From positions 1-44,757 of the forward strand of contig CANGFJ010000002.1 in the NCBI GenBank assembly GCA_947453065.1: a stretch of DNA of 44,757 nucleotides. The letters are read 5' to 3'. The notes below the pieces were generated by a model. That model made no database searches. It worked only from the letters and a program-made list of their open reading frames with translations, and was not told the DNA's origin. This DNA is from Pseudomonadota bacterium. Lineage in GTDB: Bacteria > Pseudomonadota > Gammaproteobacteria > Steroidobacterales > Steroidobacteraceae. Position 1 is the first letter of the stretch. Each line of letters opens with the position of its first letter. The position numbers and the translations under genes were made by a program. Shown piece by piece: positions 8,888 to 18,615 of this stretch.

Positions 8888-9952
8888 TCAGGGCCCGGCC
8901 AGCGGCTCGAAGTGGCGGCTGCCCAGGCGCTGCATCCGCTGATCCATCTGCTGTTCCCGCTCCGCGCCTGACGGGTGCGTCGAGAGAAAGCCCCCGTCTG
9001 CCGCCAGCCTGCGGAAGAAATCGCGCATACCCGATGGATCAATGCCGGCCGCGACCAGCCGGTCGAAGCCGCCGGCGTCGGCCTGACGTTCGGCGTCGCG
9101 TGAGAACTTCAGGCTGCCCAGCTGCGTCGCGGCGTCAGCGGCCAGGGTGCCGCCCCATTCGCCGGCGATCAGCGCCCAGGCCGCCCGCCAGCCCCAGTCC
9201 TTGGCCAGTGCCTGCAGGCTGTGCCGTTGTTCCACATGCTCGATCTCGTGGCCCAGGACACCAGCCAGTTCTTCGGGCCGCTGCATGGCCTGGAGCAGGC
9301 CGGTGTTCACGACGACGATGCCGCCGGGCAGGGCAAAGGCGTTGACCGTTGCATCCTCTGCGACGTGGAATTGGTAGCGATGCGGCGAGCCTTGGGTGAG
9401 GCGTTTGCCCAGCGTCCTCACCCGGTCGATCTCCGGGCCTTCGTCGCGCAAGGAGAGCCGGCCACGCAGCGCCTCGAAGGCACTGCGCCCGAAACGGGCC
9501 TCGGTGTCCTCGGGCACAGACTGGATGGCCCAGGCTGCGATGCGGTCTGCGTTGAAGTACAAAACAATCACCGCCAGCAGGGGCGAGAGCCCCAGTATCG
9601 CAAGGCTCGTCCACCCCACGGCGCGCCGCCTGCGCCGCGTCTTGACGGTGGCTTGTAAGGCGGCCATGCCCGACAGGCCTGAGCGTTGCGCAAGGCCCTG
9701 CAGGCGCGTTGCCTCGTCCGGATCCAGGACATGCACGAGCCAGTCGCCGTCAGGGGCATGCCAGGCCAGTTCGATGCCCCCACGTCCGAATCCCACCTCC
9801 CGCAGCCGCAGGGTCGAAGGACTGAGTGTGAGGGGGTGGTCCGCGCCCTGTGGCGTGACCGTCAGCGCATCACCCTGTATCGCCAACACGGCCGGCGTAC
9901 CGGTGACGGCGAGGCCCGGGCCGAAGACGAGTGCGCGGAAGGGTGCGGTCAT
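8888..9952 (-). CDS. M48 family metallopeptidase, membrane-anchored
   Basis: 354 residues. An N-terminal domain of about 100 residues without recognisable motifs is followed by a basic stretch (KTRRRRR, 104-110), one membrane helix (about 112-132) and an M48 peptidase domain with the zinc motif HEIEH at 235-239 and the third ligand E288 in FSRDAERQAD. NAFALPGG (204-211) is the usual M48 substrate-strand motif. The basic residues before the helix suggest that the N-terminal domain is cytoplasmic and the protease faces the periplasm (inference). Likely role is envelope protein quality control, as for other M48 peptidases. The AIM24-family gene lies upstream on the same strand with 12 bases between, suggesting an operon. 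Confidence 0.9.
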   Translation of the reverse strand: MTAPFRALVFGPGLAVTGTPAVLAIQGDALTVTPQGADHPLTLSPSTLRLREVGFGRGGIELAWHAPDGDWLVHVLDPDEATRLQGLAQRSGLSGMAALQATVKTRRRRRAVGWTSLAILGLSPLLAVIVLYFNADRIAAWAIQSVPEDTEARFGRSAFEALRGRLSLRDEGPEIDRVRTLGKRLTQGSPHRYQFHVAEDATVNAFALPGGIVVVNTGLLQAMQRPEELAGVLGHEIEHVEQRHSLQALAKDWGWRAAWALIAGEWGGTLAADAATQLGSLKFSRDAERQADAGGFDRLVAAGIDPSGMRDFFRRLAADGGFLSTHPSGAEREQQMDQRMQRLGSRHFEPLAGP

Positions 9953-9964
9953 GGTGTCCTGCGG

Positions 9965-10768
9965 TCAGTCGTTGTCGCCGTCCAGCAGGCCGCCCAGGCC
10001 GCCGAGCAGCGAACCCTCGCCGACCGAACGTCCGCCGGCCGCCGGGGCAGACTTGATGATGCGGTTGGCCAGCCGGGACAGCGGCAGCGACTGGATCCAG
10101 ACGCGGCCCGGGCCGGTCAGCGTCGCGAAGAACAGGCCTTCGCCGCTGAACAGCGCGCTCTTGAGCTTGCCGACGTACTGGATGTCAAAATCAACCGAAG
10201 GCTGGAAACCCACGACGCAGCCCGTGTCGATGCGCAGGCGCTCGCCGGGCTTCAGATCACGCACGGCGAGCGTACCGCCGGCATGCACGAACGCCAGGCC
10301 ATCGCCTTCGAGCTTCTGCATGATGAACCCTTCGCCGCCGAACAGGCCCGTGCCGATCTTGCGGTTGAAGGCGATGCCCAGTGAGACGCCGCGCGCGGCG
10401 CACAGGAAGCTGTCTTTCTGGCAGATGAGCGTGCCGCCGATGTCGGCCAGCGAGATCGGAACGATGTGGCCGGGGTAGGGTGCCGCGAAGGCCACCCGGC
10501 GCTTGCCGCTGGCCTCGTTGTGGAAAATGGTCGTGAACAGCGACTCACCGGTGAGCAGGCGCTTGCCGGCACCCATGAGCTTGCCCAGCAGCCCGCCCTG
10601 CGCCGACTGCGAAGAGCCATCCCCGAACACGGTGTCCATCTCGATGCCGTCCTGCATCATCATCATGGCGCCGGCTTCGCCCACGGCGGCCTCGCCCGGA
10701 TCCAGTTCCACTTCAACGTACTGAATATCGTCGCCGAAGATCTCGTAGTCGATGACGTCCATGGCCAT
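9965..10768 (-). CDS. AIM24 / TIGR00266 family protein
   Basis: 267 residues starting [26 protein letters not shown], the beginning of the AIM24 (TIGR00266) family. The protein is beta-rich and full of Gly, with no signal peptide or membrane segment. The family includes yeast mitochondrial Aim24; bacterial members have no agreed biochemical function. The C-terminus ends in a Gly/Leu-rich tail. A start at 10762 (MDVIDY) is an alternative two codons in. The longer open frame to 10954 is rejected because it adds unrelated sequence. Twelve bases separate it from the downstream M48 peptidase gene, so the two may act together, possibly at the membrane (inference). Confidence 0.88.
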   Translation of the reverse strand: MAMDVIDYEIFGDDIQYVEVELDPGEAAVGEAGAMMMMQDGIEMDTVFGDGSSQSAQGGLLGKLMGAGKRLLTGESLFTTIFHNEASGKRRVAFAAPYPGHIVPISLADIGGTLICQKDSFLCAARGVSLGIAFNRKIGTGLFGGEGFIMQKLEGDGLAFVHAGGTLAVRDLKPGERLRIDTGCVVGFQPSVDFDIQYVGKLKSALFSGEGLFFATLTGPGRVWIQSLPLSRLANRIIKSAPAAGGRSVGEGSLLGGLGGLLDGDND

Positions 10769-10977
10769 GGTCTTGCACTCGCTCCGTGTGGGGGCAGGGG
10801 ATATGCCCGAACTATAGCCGCTGGCCCCCAGGTACTGCGCTACCCCGCAGCCTGTGGGTGTTGCGGTGCGGTGGGTCGCGAAGAGTGACCTGGGCCCACG
10901 CTGGCGCCCGCAGACGGGAACAGTATCGCCACATGAGCAAGTCGGCACCCCCACAAGACCGCAAAGGAAACCCAGCC

Positions 10978-13131
10978 ATGTCAGGACTAATCGGATCGTT
11001 GTGGGGACGCCTCACCCACCAGGACGCATCGACTTCCATGGAGGAACTGCGGGGCCTTGCTGCCGCCATCCGCCGGTCGCAGGCGGTGATCGAGTTCAGC
11101 CTGGACGGCATCGTCCTGGATGCCAACGAGCATTTTCTCAGCGCGATGGGGTACCGGCTGGACGAAATCCGCGGCAAACACCATAGCCAGTTCGTCGAAC
11201 CGGCCTACCGGGACAGCGAAGCCTACAGCCGCTTCTGGCAGAAGCTCGGCCGGGGCGAGTCGGAAGCCGGGCAGTTCAAGCGGGTCGGCAAGGGCGGCAA
11301 GGAAGTCTGGATCCAGGCCAGTTATAACCCCGTGGTCGATGGCAAGGGCAGGCCGTTCAAAGTGGTGAAGTTCGGCATGGACATCACCCAGCAGCACGAG
11401 CTGGCGAGCAAGTCTGCGCTCTTCAACACCGCGTTGGACAGCGCCACGGCCAACGTCATGGTGGCCGACAACGACCTGAACATCATCTACATGAACGAGG
11501 CGGCGCGGGTCCTGATGACCGCGAACCAGGCCGAGTTCCGCAAGGACCTGCCCAACTTCGATGCCAGCCGCCTGGTCGGTACCAACATCGATGGCTTCCA
11601 CAAGAACCCGGCCCATCAGCGGCAGATGATCGCGGGCCTGACCAAGACCTTTACCTCGAACCTCAAGCTCGGCGGCCGGACGATGCGCATCATCGCCACG
11701 CCGGTCGTGGACGCCCACGGCAAGCGCCAGGGCACCATTGTCGAGTGGGCGGATCGCACGCAGGAAATCGCGCTGGAACAGCAGGCCGAACGCAACGCCG
11801 CCTTCCGCACGGCGCTGGATAACGTCACGACGAACGTGATGATGGCCGACGCCGACCTCAACATCATCTACATGAACGGCGCCGCCACCAGCCTGATGAC
11901 GAGCAACCAGGCCGAGTTCCGCAAGGACCTGCCGAACTTCGATGCCAGCCGCCTTATCGGCACCAACATCGATGGCTTCCACAAGAACCCGGCCCACCAG
12001 CGCGGCATGCTGGCCAAGCTGAGCAGCACCTTTACCTCGCACATGAAGATCGGTGGGCGCTCCATGCGCATCATTGCCAACCCGGTAATCGATGCGCAGG
12101 GCAAGCGGCTCGGGACGGTGGTGGAGTGGGCCGACCGTACGCTGGAGCTGGCGACCGAAGCGGAAGTGCAGGAGATCGTCGCTGCGGTGCTGGACGGCGA
12201 CCTGCAGAGCCGGGTCTCCATCGAAGGCAAGACCGGGTTCTTTGTGAACCTTGCCACGGGCATCAACAACCTCGTCGACAACATGGCCGACGTGATTTCC
12301 AAGGTGAAGGGCGCGGCCAGTGAAGTGCACCGGGGCGCTGACGAGATCAGCCAGGGCAACACCGACCTGTCGCAGCGGACCGAAGAGCAGGCTTCTTCGC
12401 TGGAAGAAACCGCCTCGTCGATGGAGCAGATGACCAGCACGGTCAAGCAGAACGCCGACAACGCCGGCCAGGCCAACCAGCTGGCGATGGCAGCCCGCGA
12501 CCAGGCCGAGAAGGGTGGGCAGGTGGTGGCCAAGGCCGTGACGGCCATGACCGATATCAACCAGGCATCCCGCAAGATTGCCGACATCATCGGCGTGATC
12601 GACGAGATCGCCTTCCAGACCAACCTGCTGGCGCTGAACGCAGCGGTGGAGGCAGCCCGGGCTGGCGAGCAGGGCCGGGGCTTCGCGGTGGTGGCTTCGG
12701 AAGTGCGCAACCTCGCGGGCCGCTCCGCGACAGCCGCCAAGGAGATCAAGGGGCTGATTCAGGACAGCGTGCGCAAGGTCGAGGAGGGGTCGGTGCTCGT
12801 CAACCAGTCCGGTATGACGCTTGAGCAGATCGTCTCGTCGGTCAAGAAGGTCACCGACATCGTGGCCGAGATCGCGGCGGCCAGCCAGGAGCAGTCGGCC
12901 GGCATCGAGCAGGTGAACAAGGCGGTGATGCAGCTCGATGAGCTCACCCAGCAGAACGCGGCGCTGGTTGAGGAGGCTTCGGCGGCGAGTCAGTCCATGG
13001 CAGAGCAGGCCCGGTCCCTCAACGAGACCATGGCCCGCTACACCGTCTCTGGCAGCGAGGCCAGTCCGGTGCAGGAGCGTCGTCCTGCCCCGAGCAGGCC
13101 GCGGATTGTCGGCGGTTCACGCACCCGCTAG
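10978..13131 (+). CDS. Soluble methyl-accepting chemotaxis protein with three PAS domains
   Basis: 717 residues with no membrane helix or signal peptide. PAS-A (about 30-140) is followed by PAS-B (149-262) and PAS-C (276-390). The last two are nearly identical, sharing long runs such as [17 protein letters not shown] and [15 protein letters not shown], offset by about 128 residues. Then comes a divergent HAMP-like segment (about 391-445) and a full MCP signalling domain with the conserved hairpin tip around 541-580 ([38 protein letters not shown]). The layout recalls Aer-like receptors and Pseudomonas BdlA, which sense redox or metabolic state in the cytoplasm. There is no C-terminal CheR-binding pentapeptide. 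The start at 10978 follows AAAGGA; the longer frame from 10786 lacks homology. No che genes are nearby. Confidence 0.93.
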   Translation: MSGLIGSLWGRLTHQDASTSMEELRGLAAAIRRSQAVIEFSLDGIVLDANEHFLSAMGYRLDEIRGKHHSQFVEPAYRDSEAYSRFWQKLGRGESEAGQFKRVGKGGKEVWIQASYNPVVDGKGRPFKVVKFGMDITQQHELASKSALFNTALDSATANVMVADNDLNIIYMNEAARVLMTANQAEFRKDLPNFDASRLVGTNIDGFHKNPAHQRQMIAGLTKTFTSNLKLGGRTMRIIATPVVDAHGKRQGTIVEWADRTQEIALEQQAERNAAFRTALDNVTTNVMMADADLNIIYMNGAATSLMTSNQAEFRKDLPNFDASRLIGTNIDGFHKNPAHQRGMLAKLSSTFTSHMKIGGRSMRIIANPVIDAQGKRLGTVVEWADRTLELATEAEVQEIVAAVLDGDLQSRVSIEGKTGFFVNLATGINNLVDNMADVISKVKGAASEVHRGADEISQGNTDLSQRTEEQASSLEETASSMEQMTSTVKQNADNAGQANQLAMAARDQAEKGGQVVAKAVTAMTDINQASRKIADIIGVIDEIAFQTNLLALNAAVEAARAGEQGRGFAVVASEVRNLAGRSATAAKEIKGLIQDSVRKVEEGSVLVNQSGMTLEQIVSSVKKVTDIVAEIAAASQEQSAGIEQVNKAVMQLDELTQQNAALVEEASAASQSMAEQARSLNETMARYTVSGSEASPVQERRPAPSRPRIVGGSRTR

Positions 13132-13133
13132 CC

Positions 13134-13170
13134 AAAAAAAGCCCCGGGGAGTCAGTGACTCGCCGGGGCT
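13134..13170 (-). terminator. Rho-independent terminator of the leftward pfp-hppA unit
   Basis: A near-perfect inverted repeat: 13140-13154 pairs with 13156-13170 with one mismatch. Read leftward, it is followed directly by seven T residues (complement of the A run 13134-13140). It lies 47 bases past the hppA stop. Confidence 0.85.
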
Positions 13171-13180
13171 ATCTCCACAG

Positions 13181-13211
13181 AGGCCTGCAGGCTCGCGCCT
13201 GCAGGCCTTTT
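13181..13211 (+). terminator. Rho-independent terminator of the chemoreceptor gene
   Basis: An 11-bp perfect stem, AGGCCTGCAGG at 13181-13191 with CCTGCAGGCCT at 13198-13208, and a six-base loop, followed by TTTT on the plus strand. It lies 50 bases after the chemoreceptor stop and immediately before the end of the convergent hppA gene. Confidence 0.75.
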
Positions 13212-13216
13212 GCCGT

Positions 13217-15253
<2,037 letters not shown>

Positions 15254-15269
15254 CAAAAAGACCTCCCCA

Positions 15270-15286
15270 TGATCATCGAGTGATCA
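15270..15286 (-). promoter_or_regulatory. TGATCA-N5-TGATCA repeat just upstream of the hppA ribosome-binding site
   Basis: Two copies of the self-palindromic hexamer TGATCA (15270-15275 and 15281-15286), separated by five bases, lie immediately upstream of the hppA Shine-Dalgarno sequence in the 101-base gap after the preceding gene. In the transcript this could fold as a hairpin; in DNA it could be an operator. No known regulator is matched. Confidence 0.3.
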
Positions 15287-15354
15287 GAATTTGTTCTTGG
15301 AACCAGCCGGACTCCCGTGTCCCGGCCTCGGCGTTGGAGCGCTGCCGAATATAG

Positions 15355-16215
15355 TCAGAAAGGCGCGCCGATTGCCAGACGCCAGCCGGACAGATCGCCT
15401 GCGATCCGATACGAAACGCCTAGTGCAGGAAGGGCGATGCCCAGGGCTGTCGGGCGCGGATCCAGGGACATCGAGAAGCCCACTTCTTTCTGGTAGCGAT
15501 CTGCGTCGCGGTGGGTAATGGGGGAGGTGGGGGCCTCGACATACACGTCGAGCAGCAAATAAGGGGCGATGCGCAGGTGCCGGTCACCCAGGTGCGCGGG
15601 TGTCGCGAAATCCCATTGCGCGGCGTTGCGCAGGCGCAGGAACGAGTCTCCGGGTAGCGGACCACGCAAGTCGGCAACGGCCAGGTTCAACTCGTTGAAC
15701 AGCACGTATTCCACCGCGCGGGGCAGCACCGTGCCCTGGCTGTCCGTGCGTGTGCCGGGCCTGCGCCAGGTGCTCCGCACTCCCAGCCCAAACTGCACGG
15801 AATCGGCCGCGTGACCGGAGGCCTTGGTGTAGCCGGCCTTGGCAAAGTGGGTGAGCCACCAGTCCGGTGTCAGCGCATGGTCCTGCTCGATGCCCGGCAC
15901 CAGGCTGACTGATCCGATGCCCTGGGGCAGGTTCAGGTTGATGACATCGCTGCTACGGAAGTCCAGCAGCCCCACTGTGACCGGCAGGGTCAGGCGCCAG
16001 CCTTCGCGCTCGAAGGCGAAGGGCAGGCGGTAGATCTGCAGTGCCCGGCCATTGATCTCGTAGACGCCAGATCCCAGTTCCGACGCGAACGCGTAGCTGG
16101 CAAAGGCCCGGTCTGCGCCGGGCGGCGCAGTCTGTGCCCCGGCCTGGGCACTGCACAGGACGAGGCCCAGGCCCAGTGCCAAAATGGCGCGGGCGGAACC
16201 CGCGCGCTGCTTCAC
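15355..16215 (-). CDS. Unidentified exported protein, possibly outer-membrane barrel, between pfp and hppA
   Basis: 286 residues from a GTG start (complement of 16213-16215) that overlaps the TGA of pfp by four bases (GTGA), implying translational coupling. The first 27 residues are a clear signal peptide (basic start, Leu/Gly-rich core, AQAGA before QTAPP). Cys21 is not in a proper lipobox. The mature part has alternating hydrophobic and polar strands and many aromatic residues, and ends in Phe, features of outer-membrane beta-barrels (inference). I do not recognise a family. Its place between two cytosolic/inner-membrane PPi enzymes is unexplained: it may be an unrelated passenger, or an envelope component made together with them. 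Confidence 0.8.
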   Translation of the reverse strand: MKQRAGSARAILALGLGLVLCSAQAGAQTAPPGADRAFASYAFASELGSGVYEINGRALQIYRLPFAFEREGWRLTLPVTVGLLDFRSSDVINLNLPQGIGSVSLVPGIEQDHALTPDWWLTHFAKAGYTKASGHAADSVQFGLGVRSTWRRPGTRTDSQGTVLPRAVEYVLFNELNLAVADLRGPLPGDSFLRLRNAAQWDFATPAHLGDRHLRIAPYLLLDVYVEAPTSPITHRDADRYQKEVGFSMSLDPRPTALGIALPALGVSYRIAGDLSGWRLAIGAPF

Positions 16216-17507
16216 ACCGTGAAGCCGGTCTTCAGCTTGCGCCGGACAGACTTGCCTTTGATGCGCACATAGTCGGGCAGGCCATCGACATACGGTGGGT
16301 AGTCCTCACCTGCGATCAGCGGCTCGAGGTAGCGTCGGCAGGCCGCCGTAATGCCAAAGCCATCCGCCGTGATGAAGTTGCGCGGCACGGTCTTCTCGAC
16401 GTTGGCGACCTTGGCCAGGGGCACCGGCTCGATTTTCCAGCGGTAGGGACGCGAGGACTTGCGGATGATGGCCGGCATCACGGCGTTGAGCCCCTGCACG
16501 GCAAACTCCACGGCCGCCTTGCCCACTGCATACGCTTGCTCGACGTCCACCTTCGAGGCGATGTGCCGCGCTGAGCGCTGCAGGTAGTCCGCTACGGCCC
16601 AGTGGTATTTGTAGCCCAGCTCCTCGCGCACCATGTTGGCGACCACCGGACCCACGCCGCCCAGCTGCGCATGGCCGAACGCATCGCGTGTGCCGGCTTC
16701 GGCCAGGAAGCGCCCATCCGGGTACTTGGTGCCTTCCGAGACGATGATGACGCAGTAACCCTGCGTCTCGACACTGTGCTTCACGCGGGCCATGAAGGCC
16801 TGCTTCTCGAACGGGATCTCCGGGAACAGGATGATCTGGGGTGCGTCCCCGGCCTTTTTGCCCGCCAGGCCGCCTGCGGCAGCGATCCAGCCTGCGTGTC
16901 GTCCCATGACCTCGAGCACGAAGATCTTGGTGGAAGTGCGTGCCATCGACGCCACATCCATGGCCGCCTCGCGCGTGGAAACGGCGATGTACTTGGCGAC
17001 CGATCCGAAACCCGGGCAGCAGTCGGTCAGTGGCAGGTCGTTGTCGACGGTCTTGGGGATGCCGACACAGGTGATGGGATAGCCCAATGCCTCGCCGATC
17101 TGGGACACCTTGTGCGCGGTGTCCATGGAGTCGTTGCCACCGTTGTAGAAGAAGTAGCCGATGTTGTGAGCCCTGAAAACCTCGATCAAACGCTCATATT
17201 CGGCCCGGTTCTGTTCCAGGCCCTTGAGCTTGAAGCGTGCGGATCCGAAGGCACCTGCAGGCGTGTGGCGCAATGCGCGGATCGTGGCAGGTGACTCTTG
17301 GCTGACGTCGATGAGGTCTTCCGTGAGTGCGCCGATGATGCCGTGGCGTCCGGCATACACTTTGCCGATCTGGCGACGATATTTGCGTGCCGTCTCGATA
17401 ACGCCAGCCGCTGAAGCGTTGATGACGGCCGTCACGCCGCCCGACTGAGCGTAGAATGCGTTGCGGGGCTGTGCTTTGACGGTAGATTTCTTGACTGGCT
17501 TGGCCAT
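16212..17507 (-). CDS. pfp: Pyrophosphate-dependent 6-phosphofructokinase
   Basis: 431 residues. The enzyme reversibly phosphorylates fructose 6-phosphate using PPi instead of ATP. The PFK family motifs are present with the PPi-type residues: GGNDS at 123-127, where D126 occupies the place of the Gly that ATP-dependent enzymes need, and PKTVDNDL at 151-158, where K152 replaces the Gly of ATP-PFKs. MGRHAGWIAA (201-210) contributes to sugar-phosphate binding. The basic N-terminus (KPVKKSTVKAQPR) is not a signal peptide. It is the first gene of a leftward run with the exported protein and hppA, and is divergent from adk across 113 bases. An AAGGGAG ribosome-binding site precedes the ATG. Confidence 0.95.
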   Translation of the reverse strand: MAKPVKKSTVKAQPRNAFYAQSGGVTAVINASAAGVIETARKYRRQIGKVYAGRHGIIGALTEDLIDVSQESPATIRALRHTPAGAFGSARFKLKGLEQNRAEYERLIEVFRAHNIGYFFYNGGNDSMDTAHKVSQIGEALGYPITCVGIPKTVDNDLPLTDCCPGFGSVAKYIAVSTREAAMDVASMARTSTKIFVLEVMGRHAGWIAAAGGLAGKKAGDAPQIILFPEIPFEKQAFMARVKHSVETQGYCVIIVSEGTKYPDGRFLAEAGTRDAFGHAQLGGVGPVVANMVREELGYKYHWAVADYLQRSARHIASKVDVEQAYAVGKAAVEFAVQGLNAVMPAIIRKSSRPYRWKIEPVPLAKVANVEKTVPRNFITADGFGITAACRRYLEPLIAGEDYPPYVDGLPDYVRIKGKSVRRKLKTGFTV

Positions 17508-17537
17508 GCCGCCGCTCCCTTGTATCTGCTGGGTGGT

Positions 17538-17566
17538 TTGACCCTTCTGCAGGGTATCGGTACTGT
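17538..17566 (+). promoter_or_regulatory. Candidate sigma-70 promoter for adk
   Basis: TTGACC at 17538-17543 (five of six to the -35 consensus), a 17-base spacer, then TACTGT at 17561-17566 (three of six to the -10 consensus). It lies in the 113-base divergent region between pfp and adk and would give a leader of roughly 45-50 bases for adk. The -10 match is weak. Confidence 0.35.
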
Positions 17567-17620
17567 GCCAGAAGGCTGCCCTGTGCGGCCATCACGATAT
17601 TCATACGGTGACTTTCGATC

Positions 17621-18607
17621 ATGCGCATTGTTCTTCTCGGAGCCCCGGGCTCTGGCAAAGGCACACAATCCCAGCGCCTCGTGCAGCGCTTCGGCATTCC
17701 GCAGGTGTCTACCGGAGACCTGCTGCGTTCAGCAGTGGCCCGTGGCACGCCGCTTGGCCTCGCGGCCAAGGATGCGATGCAGGCCGGCAAACTCGTCGAC
17801 GACTCCATCGTGCTGGGCATGATCCGTGAGCGCATGGGTGATGCCGATACCGCAGGTGGTTTCATTCTCGACGGCTTTCCGCGCAACCTCGCGCAGGCCG
17901 CTGCGCTCGACAAGCTGCTGGGTCAGGTGGGCAAGCCGCTGACCGCCGTGGTGCTGCTGGATGTGGACTACACCGAGTTGACGCGCCGCATTGCCGGTCG
18001 TCGTAGCTGCCAGCAGTGCGGCAGCGTCTACAACATCTACACGATGCCGCTGGGCGAGCAGCCGCGCTGCCAGCAGTGCAGCGACAAGCCGCTGCTGTTC
18101 CAGCGTCCCGACGACAACGAAGCGACTGTGGTCAATCGCCTGCAGGTCTACGAGCAGCAGACCCGTCCGTTGGTGGAGTACTACCGCAAACAGGGCCTGT
18201 TGCGCGTGATCAACGCGCAGGGCGATATCGATGACATCACGCGCCTGCTGGTCGATGCGCTTGCCGTTACGACGGCCAAGCCAGCCCGCAAGAAGAAGGC
18301 CGTGAAAAAGAAAAAGGCTGTCGCTAAAAAGGCAGCCCGGAAAGTCGCGCGCAAGGCGACAAGCAGGCCGGCGCCGAAGCCGGTCACCAAGACGACAAGG
18401 AAATCTGTGAAGAAGAAAGCTGACAAGAAAGTTGCGAAGAAAAAGGCCGCTAAGAAGGCCGCTCGCAAGGTCGCAACCCCGATCGTGAAGAAGCCTGCCA
18501 AGAAGGCCGCCAAGAAGGTTGCCAAGAAGGCCGCCAAGAAGGCCGCCAAGAAGGCTGGCAAAAAGGTAGCCCGCAAGGCCGCCAAAAAGGTGGCCAAGGG
18601 CCGCTGA
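17621..18607 (+). CDS. adk: Adenylate kinase with a long Lys/Ala-rich histone H1-like C-terminal tail
   Basis: 328 residues, against about 190-220 for ordinary adenylate kinases. Residues 1 to about 217 are a complete enzyme (ATP + AMP to 2 ADP): P-loop GAPGSGKGT at 7-15, AMP-binding STGDLLR at 30-36, DGFPRN at 84-89, and a zinc-type LID with C130, C133, C150 and C153. From about residue 218 the sequence becomes a low-complexity basic tail made of KKA, AAKK and KKVA units, with almost no acidic residues, resembling the C-terminal domain of histone H1 and of AlgP/AlgR3. The frame is continuous and there is no stop or frameshift at the junction. The tail could bind DNA, RNA, polyphosphate or membranes (inference). 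Divergent from pfp. Confidence 0.95.
   Translation: MRIVLLGAPGSGKGTQSQRLVQRFGIPQVSTGDLLRSAVARGTPLGLAAKDAMQAGKLVDDSIVLGMIRERMGDADTAGGFILDGFPRNLAQAAALDKLLGQVGKPLTAVVLLDVDYTELTRRIAGRRSCQQCGSVYNIYTMPLGEQPRCQQCSDKPLLFQRPDDNEATVVNRLQVYEQQTRPLVEYYRKQGLLRVINAQGDIDDITRLLVDALAVTTAKPARKKKAVKKKKAVAKKAARKVARKATSRPAPKPVTKTTRKSVKKKADKKVAKKKAAKKAARKVATPIVKKPAKKAAKKVAKKAAKKAAKKAGKKVARKAAKKVAKGR
18280..18604 (+). repeat. Imperfect short tandem repeats encoding the adk Lys/Ala tail
   Basis: The 3' third of adk consists of degenerate AAG/AAA (Lys) and GCC (Ala) codon repeats, most regular at about 18490-18600, where units like GCCAAGAAG recur. The repeat is coding and in frame. Such tracts tend to change length by slippage in multiples of three bases. 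Confidence 0.8.
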
Positions 18608-18615
18608 GTCTCCGT

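Noticed and set aside
10987-12330. Leftward open frame of 447 codons
   Set aside because: Antisense shadow of the chemoreceptor, created by high G+C codon bias; the plus-strand frame has clear PAS and MCP homology.
18181-18597. Leftward open frame of 138 codons rich in Ala, Phe and Leu, looking like a membrane protein
   Set aside because: It is the exact complement of the Lys/Ala tail of adk; AAG and GCC codons read backwards give Leu/Phe and Gly/Ala. No ribosome-binding site or homology is visible.
18480-18604. Short repeats that might suggest a CRISPR-like or satellite array
   Set aside because: Units are short, degenerate and in frame with adk, without spacers of uniform length.
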